Shown here piece by piece: positions 1 to 6,487 of a DNA stretch of 64,000 nucleotides. The notes under the pieces are model-generated. The model worked only from the letters and a program-made list of their open reading frames with translations, made no database searches and was not told the origin of the DNA. Source of the DNA: CAZMVY01 sp964653435 (GTDB lineage: Bacteria > Planctomycetota > Phycisphaerae > UBA1845 > PWPN01). The stretch's first letter is position 1. The number at the start of each line of letters is the position of its first letter. A program made the position numbers and the translations under genes. The stretch spans positions 6,955 through 70,954 of the forward strand of contig CAZZFA010000015.1 in NCBI GenBank assembly GCA_964653435.1, read 5' to 3'.

Positions 1-201
1 CTCGTCGGATACGAGAAGATCGGCAAAGGGCTCGTCACATCGTTCATCAAGGGCGACGTGGCGGCGGTGAAGGCCTCGACCGACGCGGGGGCGGCGGCCG
101 CCAGCAAGGTCGGCGAGGTGGTCAGCGTGCACGTGATCCCGCGGCCGCACGACGACCTGAGCCACCTGGTGCCGGCGCCGAAGGCGAACAAGACGAAGTA
201 G
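1..201 (+). CDS. BMC-H shell protein, 5'-truncated by window edge
   Basis: The first 66 codons read in frame 1 and stop at TAG 199-201. The segment matches the C-terminal two-thirds of a BMC-domain hexamer subunit: a pore-loop stretch KIGKGLV, then FIKGDVAAVKASTDAGAAAA, then the family signature HVIPRPH. It is closely related to the two complete BMC-H proteins downstream (295-561 and 1932-2207). It has a longer Lys-rich tail (PKANKTK) after the fold, which may be flexible. The central pore motif would be G-K-G, placing a lysine at the pore, unlike its neighbours. Its start lies upstream of the window. It is probably the first shell gene here of a single operon with the genes that follow. Confidence 0.93.
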   Translation, partial: LVGYEKIGKGLVTSFIKGDVAAVKASTDAGAAAASKVGEVVSVHVIPRPHDDLSHLVPAPKANKTK

Positions 202-294
202 TCGTGAGGAACATGGAGTGCGGTCTCTCGAGGGACCGCTTTCGACGGGACGGCGGTCTCGGCAGAGGCCGCATTCCGGAACGAGGACAGAGCT

Positions 295-561
295 ATGAGC
301 GATGCAATCGGACTGGTCGAGACGATCGGGTTTGCGGGGCTGGTGGAGGCCGCCGACGCGATGTGCAAGGCCGCCAACGTGGAACTGATCAAACAGATCC
401 CGATCGGCGGCGGCTACGTCACAACAATCGTGAAGGGCGATGTCGGCAGCGTGAAGGCCGCCGTCGACGCCGGAGCCGAGGCCGCCAACCGCGTCGGCGA
501 ACTCGTCAGCGCGCATGTAATCCCGCGGCCGCACGAGGGACTTACGGGCGTCTTTCTGTAA
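295..561 (+). CDS. BMC-H microcompartment shell protein
   Basis: An 88-residue single BMC domain, the usual length for the hexamer-forming tile of a protein shell. It starts MSDAIGLVET and ends with HVIPRPHEGLTGVFL. The pore loop reads PIGGGYV, so the pore would be lined by glycine rather than the lysine of the partial copy upstream. The start ATG at 295 follows a purine-rich GGACAGAGCT stretch. It sits between another BMC-H gene and the acetate-kinase-like gene, so the shell and metabolic genes are interleaved. Family assignment is clear; which metabolite passes through this pore is unknown. Confidence 0.96.
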   Translation: MSDAIGLVETIGFAGLVEAADAMCKAANVELIKQIPIGGGYVTTIVKGDVGSVKAAVDAGAEAANRVGELVSAHVIPRPHEGLTGVFL

Positions 562-660
562 GAAAACGCCTCGAACGCGGGAAAACGAGAACGCAGAAAG
601 ACTTTCGGACGGCGAAGCTTTCCCGCTTCTTCGGTTTTTCGCTTTTTCGGTTCGACTTCC

Positions 661-1839
661 ATGCTGATTCTGGTCGCCAACATCGGCAGCACGTCGTTCA
701 AGTTCAAGCTCTTCGACATGGCGAAGGGGCAGAAGGAGCTTGCGCGAGGCGGGGCCGAGCGGATCGGCAAGGACGACGCCCGCGTGAACGTCGGCGAGGC
801 GCAATGGACCGGCCGCCTGACCGACCACGCGGCGGCCATCGACAAATGCCTCTCGCTGCTGCCCGACCGCGAGCTGCGGATCGACGCGATCGGTTTCAAG
901 GCCGTCCACGGCGGGCCGATCCGCGGAGCCGTCCGCGTGACGCCGGACGTGATCGCCACGATGGAGGAATTCGCCGACGTGGCCCCGGCGCACAACCCGC
1001 CCTATGTCGCGGCGATGAAGGCTTTCGCCCGGACGCTGCCGAACGTGCCGCAGGTCGCGGCGTTCGAGACGGCCTTCCATCAGACGATTCCCCCGTCGCG
1101 GACGACGTACGCCGTGCCCTGGGAGTGGACGCAGGCCGGCATCCGGCGCTACGGCTTCCACGGAGCAAGCCATCGCTATATCGCGGTGCGGACGGCGGAG
1201 CTTCTGAAGCGCGAGGACCTGCGGATCATCAGTTGCCACCTGGGCGGGAGCAGCTCGCTCTGCGCCATCGAACACGGGCGGAGCGTGGCGAACAGCTTCT
1301 CGACGACGCCCCAGTCGGGCCTGCCGCACAACAACCGCGTCGGGGACTTCGACGCCTACGCCCTGCTCAAGGCCCTTCCGAAGTTCGGGCTGACGCTCGA
1401 ACAGGCGCTCGAGGTGATGTCCCGGCAGGGAGGGCTGCTCGGCATCAGCGGCGTGAGCAACGACCTCCGCGAAGTCGAGCAGGCCGCCGCCGCGGGAAAC
1501 GAGCGCGCCGCCCTCGCGGTCGACGTCTTCGTCGAAAGCGTGCGTCACTACATCGGCGCGTACCTGGCGGTGCTGAACGGGGCCGACGTGATCGTGTTCA
1601 CCGGCGGCATCGGCGAAAACGGCATCGCCATCCGCGAGCGGATCTGCCGCGGCTTCGACTACTGCGGCCTGGAGCTGGACAGGGAGCGGAACAACGTCCG
1701 CGGACGGGAGGCGACGATCTCCAGCGACGCCTCCCGCATCCGCGTAATGACGATCCCGACGAACGAGGAGTGGGTTGTGGCACGACAGACGATGGATGTG
1801 TTAGGTGGAACCGTCAGTCCGGGACCCGCGAATCCGTGA
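661..1839 (+). CDS. ackA: Acetate kinase family protein of the BMC operon
   Basis: This 392-residue protein has the length and architecture of acetate/propionate kinases (ASKHA fold), which transfer phosphate from acyl phosphate to ADP. Visible family motifs are ANIGSTSFKFKLFD at the N-terminus, APAHNPP (about 108-114), AFETAFHQTIP (about 134-144), YGFHGASH, SCHLGG, GLLGISG, and VFTGGIGENG near the C-terminus. It is divergent. The catalytic-region aspartate of the usual FDTAFH motif is Glu136, the first motif lacks the usual NxGSSS form, and the GTRSGD loop reads NNRVGD. In planctomycete BMC operons this enzyme regenerates ATP from the acyl phosphate made by phosphotransacylase. The gene is embedded between shell genes. 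A different short-chain acyl substrate remains possible. Confidence 0.88.
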   Translation: MLILVANIGSTSFKFKLFDMAKGQKELARGGAERIGKDDARVNVGEAQWTGRLTDHAAAIDKCLSLLPDRELRIDAIGFKAVHGGPIRGAVRVTPDVIATMEEFADVAPAHNPPYVAAMKAFARTLPNVPQVAAFETAFHQTIPPSRTTYAVPWEWTQAGIRRYGFHGASHRYIAVRTAELLKREDLRIISCHLGGSSSLCAIEHGRSVANSFSTTPQSGLPHNNRVGDFDAYALLKALPKFGLTLEQALEVMSRQGGLLGISGVSNDLREVEQAAAAGNERAALAVDVFVESVRHYIGAYLAVLNGADVIVFTGGIGENGIAIRERICRGFDYCGLELDRERNNVRGREATISSDASRIRVMTIPTNEEWVVARQTMDVLGGTVSPGPANP

Positions 1840-1931
1840 TTCCCCGGCGCGCGAGGCGCCGGGGCGTGCATCAGCGGGTCGGCGGAATAACGGAAGAACG
1901 GAGTAACGGACGCAACTGCGGAGATACGCAA

Positions 1932-2207
1932 ATGGCACAGCAGGCGATCGGGTTTATCGAGACGCGGAGCATGGTGGCGCTCGTCGAGGCCACCGATGCA
2001 GGGCTGAAGGCCGCGAACGTGGAATACCGCGGCTGGAAGCAGGTCGGCAGCGGGCTCGTCACGGTCTTCTTCGAAGGCGACGTGGCCGCGGTCAAGGCCG
2101 CGACCGACGCGGGGGCGGCCGCCGGCGCGAAGGTCGGCGAGATCGTTTCCGTCAGCGTGATTCCGCGCCCGCACAATGACGTGGCGAAGATCCTGCCGGC
2201 GAAGTGA
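1932..2207 (+). CDS. BMC-H microcompartment shell protein
   Basis: A 91-residue BMC domain, MAQQAIGFIE to NDVAKILPAK. It carries the signature SVSVIPRPH and a pore loop QVGSGLV. The ATG at 1932 is used; the same frame stays open far upstream across other genes, but only this segment has the family pattern. It is the third hexamer gene in the locus and resembles the truncated copy at 1-201 more than the 295-561 copy. The three pore loops differ (GKG, GGG, GSG), which suggests a mosaic shell with several pore chemistries. Confidence 0.95.
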   Translation: MAQQAIGFIETRSMVALVEATDAGLKAANVEYRGWKQVGSGLVTVFFEGDVAAVKAATDAGAAAGAKVGEIVSVSVIPRPHNDVAKILPAK

Positions 2208-2315
2208 ATGACGAATGCGGAAGGATGAAGGACTCGCCGCGGCGGGCCGCCGCGCCGCCTGCCGCCCGTCCCCGTCGTCCGCCGTCGGCGGTTCCCCGCA
2301 GCAAGGAGCTTTCCC

Positions 2316-2636
2316 ATGTTCATCGGCAAGGTGACCGGCAACGTGGTGGCGACGCAGAAGATCAAGAGCGTCGACGGCAAGAAGCTGCTCATGGTCGAGG
2401 CGTACAACGTGACGACGGACACACCGCCCAGGCTCAAGGCCACGGGCCGCGTGGCCATTGCCGTCGATGTGCTCGGGGCGGGCGAGGGAGAGTTCGTCCT
2501 GGTCACCCAGGGCAGTTCCGCCCGATTGACCGAGGATACGAAGAACCTGCCGGTGGACGCGGTCGTGGTGGGAATCATCGACACCGTACAGGTCGGAGCG
2601 GAGTGCCTGTACTCGAAAGAAAGGGAAGGGAAATGA
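2316..2636 (+). CDS. BMC-P shell vertex protein (EutN/CcmL family)
   Basis: A 106-residue protein of the EutN/CcmL type, which forms pentamers that cap the vertices of microcompartment shells. It opens MFIGKVTGNVVATQK, typical of the family, and has the conserved VDVLGAGEGEFVLVTQGSSAR stretch in the middle and a hydrophobic VDAVVVGIIDTV strand near the end. The short tail (YSKEREGK) is charged. An AAGGAG sequence lies upstream of the ATG. It is the first of three pentamer genes in this operon, matching the three-BMC-P composition known from planctomycete loci. Confidence 0.95.
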   Translation: MFIGKVTGNVVATQKIKSVDGKKLLMVEAYNVTTDTPPRLKATGRVAIAVDVLGAGEGEFVLVTQGSSARLTEDTKNLPVDAVVVGIIDTVQVGAECLYSKEREGK

Positions 2637-2742
2637 AAGGCGGAAAAACCCGAGAGCGGAAAAACGAGAAGCCGGAAGGCCCGCGGGTCACTTTCCCGCG
2701 AGGTAGTCTTCCCGCGGTTCCGCTTTCGTCGTGGAGACAGCC

Positions 2743-4173
2743 ATGAGCACCGTACTGAACGACCAGTTGATTCGTGACGTGGTGGCCGAGGTACTGGCCC
2801 GACTGGGCAACGGCTCGGTGAAGCCGGCCGCCTCGGCGGGCAGCCCGGGGCAATGGGGCGTCTTTGCGGACGTGGACTCGGCCGTCCGCGCCGCCAGGGC
2901 CGCGCAGAAGCAGCTCGTCGCCGCGACGCTCGAGCAGCGCCGCGCCGCGATTCAGTGCATCCGCGACATCTGCATCAATCAGGCGGAGGAACTGGGCCGG
3001 GCGGAGCTTGCCGAAACGAAGATCGGCCGCCTCGATCACAAGATCGAGAAGCTCGTCAACGTCGGCAGGAACATCCCCGGCATGGAGATGATCACCACCG
3101 AGTGCGTCAGCGGCGACCACGGTCTGGGCGTCACGGAGCACGCGCCCTGGGGCGTCATCGGCGTCATCACCCCCGTCACCCACTCCCTGCCCACGCTGGC
3201 CTGCAACGCGATCATGATGATCGCCGCGGGCAACTCGCTCGTGTGCAACCCGCATCCCTCCGGCGCGCGGATCGCCTGCGAGGGCACGCGCCGGTTCAAC
3301 CGGGCGATTCACGCGAAGATCGGCATCGAGAACCTGATCTGCACCATCGAGAAGCCGACGCTCGAGACGGCCGACCAGATCTTCAAACACAAGGACATCG
3401 CCATGCTGTGCGTCACCGGCGGGCCGGGCGTGGCGAAGGCCGCGATGGCCAGCAACAAGAAGGCGTGCGTCGCGGGGCCGGGCAACCCGCCGGTCGTCGT
3501 GGATGAGACGGCGGACATCGAGAAGGCCGCCGACGGCATCGTCCGCGGTGCCGCCTACGACAACAACCTGCTGTGCATCGGCGAAAAGGAGGTCTTCGTG
3601 GTCGCCAGCGTGGCCGACCGGCTCATGGATGCCATGGGCCGGCACGGCGGATTCCGCCTCAACGCCCAGCAGATCGACGCCCTCACGAAGATCGCCATCC
3701 ACAAGGACGAGAAGAGCGGCCACTACGTCGCGGACAAGAAGTTCGTCGGACAGGATCCGTCGGTGCTGGCGCAGGCGATCGGCGTGTCGATCCCGCCGGG
3801 CACGCAACTGCTCTACGGCGAGACGGACGAGCACAACCCGTTCGTGCCGTGCGAGCAGATGATGCCGTTCCTGCCGATCGTTCGCGTGCCGAACGTGGAC
3901 GAGGCCATCCGGCTGGCGGTGAAGTACGAGCACGGCTTCGGCCACACGGCGATCATCTGGTCGAGGAACGTCGAGAACATGACGAAGATGGGCAAGGCGG
4001 TGGACACCACGCTCTTCATCAAGAACGGGCCGTGCATGGCGGGGCTGGGCGGCGGAGGCGAGGGCTTTCCGTCGTTCAGCATTGCCACGCCGACGGGCGA
4101 AGGCCCGACGAGCCCGCTGACGTTCACGCGGGTGCGTCGGTGCGTGATGGTCGATAACCTCCGGATTCTGTAG
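2743..4173 (+). CDS. CoA-acylating aldehyde dehydrogenase, BMC-targeted
   Basis: This 476-residue enzyme belongs to the EutE/PduP-like branch of aldehyde dehydrogenases, which convert an aldehyde to acyl-CoA with NAD+. The catalytic cysteine is Cys278 in NNLLCIGEKE. GPGNPPVVVDETADIEKAA and the glycine-rich GGGGEGFPSFSIATPTGEG are further family motifs. The first ~20 residues (LNDQLIRDVVAEVLARLGNG) form an amphipathic helix followed by a Gly/Ala/Pro/Ser linker, the hallmark of an N-terminal encapsulation peptide that docks cargo on the shell. ATG 2743 is preferred over GTG 2731 because a GGAGA site lies just upstream. It probably handles the lactaldehyde or propionaldehyde produced by the class II aldolase branch. 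Confidence 0.95.
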   Translation: MSTVLNDQLIRDVVAEVLARLGNGSVKPAASAGSPGQWGVFADVDSAVRAARAAQKQLVAATLEQRRAAIQCIRDICINQAEELGRAELAETKIGRLDHKIEKLVNVGRNIPGMEMITTECVSGDHGLGVTEHAPWGVIGVITPVTHSLPTLACNAIMMIAAGNSLVCNPHPSGARIACEGTRRFNRAIHAKIGIENLICTIEKPTLETADQIFKHKDIAMLCVTGGPGVAKAAMASNKKACVAGPGNPPVVVDETADIEKAADGIVRGAAYDNNLLCIGEKEVFVVASVADRLMDAMGRHGGFRLNAQQIDALTKIAIHKDEKSGHYVADKKFVGQDPSVLAQAIGVSIPPGTQLLYGETDEHNPFVPCEQMMPFLPIVRVPNVDEAIRLAVKYEHGFGHTAIIWSRNVENMTKMGKAVDTTLFIKNGPCMAGLGGGGEGFPSFSIATPTGEGPTSPLTFTRVRRCVMVDNLRIL

Positions 4174-4189
4174 GCGCGCGGGAACATGC

Positions 4190-4280
4190 GAGCGACGAAG
4201 CGATCAGGCGACGAAGCGACCAGGGGCGTCCGCGCTGCGGTTCGCGCTCCCTCCGTCACTTCGCCGCTTCGCCGCCGCGG
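4190..4280 (+). repeat. GACGAAGC-type intergenic repeat cluster
   Basis: Between the aldehyde dehydrogenase and the next pentamer gene lies a run with repeated GCGACGAAGCGA units, followed by complementary CTTCGCCGCTTCGCCGCC units, so the block can fold on itself. The same motif family recurs at 5450-5497 and 40763-40965. It looks like an expanded intergenic repeat rather than a gene. Confidence 0.55.
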
Positions 4281-4298
4281 CGCGATGTGGACTGCAGC

Positions 4299-4568
4299 AT
4301 GGTAATCGGCCACGTAATCGGTCACGCGACCTCGACGATCAAGCACCGCTCGCTGCTCGGCCGGCGGCTGGTCGTGGTGTTGCCGCACCGGGCGGCCAGC
4401 GGGGACCCGTTCCTGGCGCTGGACTGCCTCGGCTGCGACGTCGGCGACGTGGTGGTCGCCAGCAGCGACGGGATCTTCGCGCGGGAGCTCGTGAACGACA
4501 TGCAATCGCCGGCCCGGTGGACCGTCATCGGCCTGGTGGACAACCCGGAGGGCCAGCTCGTCGAATGA
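4299..4568 (+). CDS. BMC-P shell vertex protein (EutN/CcmL family)
   Basis: An 89-residue EutN/CcmL-type pentamer subunit beginning MVIGHVIGHATSTIKH, with LDCLGCDVGDVVVASSDG in the position of the family's LGAGxGE..LVxxG motif and a terminal WTVIGLVDNPEGQ strand. ATG 4299 is chosen over the in-frame GTG at 4287 because it places the conserved beta strand at the N-terminus. Its stop overlaps the start of the following gene by 4 bp (ATGA), so the two are probably translationally coupled. Confidence 0.92.
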   Translation: MVIGHVIGHATSTIKHRSLLGRRLVVVLPHRAASGDPFLALDCLGCDVGDVVVASSDGIFARELVNDMQSPARWTVIGLVDNPEGQLVE

Positions 4569-5179
4569 GCCGCGCGGTCGTGACAGCCCGGATGCTTGAG
4601 GAGATGCTCGCGGCCCGCGGGCCGATCGAGCTGCCGCGCGACGCCCTGCTTACGCCCGCCGCCCGCGACTGGCTGCGCGACCGGAAGATCCCCGTCACCT
4701 GGCAGGATGCCCCCCCGGCCGGGGGTGTCGGCGGGCGGGTTCCGATCGTCATCGACCTCAAGACGCCCATGCTGCGATCGCTGCTGATCGCGCTCGAGCG
4801 GATCCTCGGCACCACGGAGACGATCGACCCCTCGGAGAAGGCCGGCGGCATGGTCGCCGCCGTCCGCACGCTTTGTTCGGGCGTGGCGGCGGGGCGGTAT
4901 CCGCGCGGGATCATCTTCGCGGAAGATGGCGGTCTGCCCGTGTGCGTTGCAAACAAGTGCCGGGGCATCCGGGCGGCGCTGGGGCTTTGCCTGCCGTCCG
5001 TGGAGCAGGCCGTACGGCAGTTCGCGGCGAACGTGCTCGTGATCGAGCCGGGCCGACAGACGATGCACCAGATCCGGCAGATGGTCCAGCGGTTTGTCAC
5101 GCTGCGGGCGGGCGAGGCCGCAAAGGCCGCCCTGGAAGCGATCGCGGCGGCGGAAGGAGGGGCCGATGCGAATCGGTGA
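4565..5179 (+). CDS. RpiB/LacAB-fold protein with BMC-associated N-terminal segment
   Basis: A 204-residue protein. Residues ~1-45 (VVTARMLEEML..., LLTPAARDWLRDRKI) resemble a short segment that recurs at the N-terminus of several BMC-locus accessory proteins, including EutQ-like ones. The remainder looks like the RpiB/LacA/LacB sugar-phosphate isomerase fold: a stretch GIIFAEDGGLPVCVANKCRG aligns with the GILICGTGxGMSIAANK.PGIRAA region of that family. The family's active-site cysteine position appears to be Ala (FAEDG), so catalysis may be altered or lost. It overlaps the previous gene by 4 bp and the next by 14 bp, so it is tightly coupled to two pentamer genes. A structural or regulatory role is possible. 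Confidence 0.72.
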   Translation: MSRAVVTARMLEEMLAARGPIELPRDALLTPAARDWLRDRKIPVTWQDAPPAGGVGGRVPIVIDLKTPMLRSLLIALERILGTTETIDPSEKAGGMVAAVRTLCSGVAAGRYPRGIIFAEDGGLPVCVANKCRGIRAALGLCLPSVEQAVRQFAANVLVIEPGRQTMHQIRQMVQRFVTLRAGEAAKAALEAIAAAEGGADANR

Positions 5180-5486
5180 AGTCATCGGGCGGGTGGTGCT
5201 TTCGCGCTGCGACCGCGAGTTCGAGGCGGGCCGCTTCCTGATCGTACGGCCGTTCGACCTGAAGGCCCTCACGGGCGAGGCCCCCCCCACCGGCGAGGCG
5301 GTCGTGGCGTACGACGAACTGAGCGCAGACGACGGCATGCCCGTGGGCATCTCGGAGGGACGCGAGGCGGCGATGCCGTTTCACCCGAAGCCGGTGGCGC
5401 TGGATGTGTACATCGGGTGCCTGCTGGACGAGGTGGTGATCGAAAGCGAGAAGGCGCGAAAGCGACGCAGCGACAAAGCGACGTAG
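5166..5486 (+). CDS. BMC-P shell vertex protein (EutN/CcmL family)
   Basis: The third pentamer gene, 106 residues from MRIGEVIGRVVLSRC. It keeps the family's N-terminal strand and the ALDVYIGCLLDEVVI C-terminal strand, but the middle (YDELSADDGMPVGISEGREAA) differs from the other two copies. The first ATG of the family pattern is at 5166; the longer frame from 5094 only re-reads the preceding gene. The last dozen residues (KARKRRSDKAT) are encoded by a GACGAAGC-type repeat at 5450-5497, so the reading frame appears to have grown into, or been extended by, that repeat. Confidence 0.9.
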   Translation: MRIGEVIGRVVLSRCDREFEAGRFLIVRPFDLKALTGEAPPTGEAVVAYDELSADDGMPVGISEGREAAMPFHPKPVALDVYIGCLLDEVVIESEKARKRRSDKAT

Positions 5487-5497
5487 CGGCGAAGGGG
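5450..5497 (+). repeat. GACGAAGC-type repeat at the end of a BMC-P gene
   Basis: A short run with AAGCGACGCAGCGACAAAGC-type units covers the last codons and stop of the third BMC-P gene and continues to about 5497. It belongs to the same family as 4190-4280 and 40763-40965. Confidence 0.5.
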
Positions 5498-5537
5498 AGG
5501 AGGCGCACGGCGAAAAGCCGCAGCCGAGGAGGCCGGT

Positions 5538-6371
5538 ATGGTCAACGAATGGAAAATCAAAGAGGAAATCTGCGAGATCGGACGACGCGTCTACGCCAAG
5601 GGCTTCGCCGCCGCGAATGACGGCAACATCTCGTACCGGCTCAACGACAACGAGGTGCTCTGCTCGCCCACGCAGATCTGCAAGGGCTTCATGAAGCCCG
5701 ACGACATCTGCAAGGTGGACATGAAGGGCAACCAGCTCGCCGGCCACCGCAAGCGGACCAGCGAGGTCCTGGTACACCTCGAAGTGTACAAACTCGATCC
5801 GAAGGTCAAGGCGATCGTGCACTGCCACCCGCCGCATGCAACGGCGTTTTCCATCGCCGGCGAGCAGATCCCGACGTGCATCCTGCCCGAGGTGGAGGTG
5901 TTTCTGGGAATCGTGCCGACGGCCGACTACGAGACGCCCGGCGGCGTGCAGCTCGCCGAGACGCTGCGGCCGTTCGTCGGGCGGGCCAACATCTGCCTCC
6001 TCAAGAACCACGGTACGGTCTCGTGGGGCGACACGCTCGAACACGCGTACTGGTGGACGGAGATCCTCGACGCCTACTGCCGTATGCTCGTGCTGGCCAA
6101 GCAGATCGGCAAGGTCGAACGGATCGACCCGAAGAAGGTCGAGGAGCTTCTGGACCTGAAAGAGAAGTTCGGAATGGGCATCGACCCGCGGCGTCTGGAA
6201 AACGCCGACTTGTGCGTGAACACGGAGTTCGGGCGGGGCTTCGAGTCCCAATCGTGCGGCTGCTCTCCGGCACCCGCGCCGGGCGCGTCAACGGGTGCGG
6301 CGGCGAATGACGAGCTGGAGCGCCTCGTGCAGGTACTGACCGATCAGGTGATGGCGTCGCTGTCGGCATAG
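5538..6371 (+). CDS. Class II aldolase (L-fuculose-phosphate aldolase type), BMC-targeted
   Basis: This 277-residue enzyme contains a complete class II aldolase/adducin domain (about 1-215). The zinc ligands are visible as H95 and H97 (HCHPPH) and H158 (KNHG), and the catalytic glutamate as E76. These are offset by exactly three from H92, H94, H155 and E73 of E. coli FucA. It would cleave fuculose- or rhamnulose-1-phosphate to dihydroxyacetone phosphate and lactaldehyde. After an Ala/Pro/Gly/Ser-rich linker (about 235-255) the protein ends in an amphipathic helix DELERLVQVLTDQVMASL, a C-terminal encapsulation peptide. This is the signature enzyme of planctomycete fucose/rhamnose microcompartments. 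Confidence 0.94.
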   Translation: MVNEWKIKEEICEIGRRVYAKGFAAANDGNISYRLNDNEVLCSPTQICKGFMKPDDICKVDMKGNQLAGHRKRTSEVLVHLEVYKLDPKVKAIVHCHPPHATAFSIAGEQIPTCILPEVEVFLGIVPTADYETPGGVQLAETLRPFVGRANICLLKNHGTVSWGDTLEHAYWWTEILDAYCRMLVLAKQIGKVERIDPKKVEELLDLKEKFGMGIDPRRLENADLCVNTEFGRGFESQSCGCSPAPAPGASTGAAANDELERLVQVLTDQVMASLSA

Positions 6372-6487
6372 CACCGGGTTGCGGGCTGTCCGTCCGGGCT
6401 TCGTTGCGGTGGTATCCTGAAGTCCGCGAAGCACCCGGGCAGGCCCCAGCCGGTAAGCCGGACAACGAGCTGACGGAACTGCGAATC

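Noticed and set aside
204..2207. A 667-codon open frame spanning several BMC genes
   Set aside because: It is low-complexity Arg-rich out of frame with the BMC and kinase proteins until the last 91 codons, where the true BMC-H at 1932-2207 sits. Only that part is coding in this frame.
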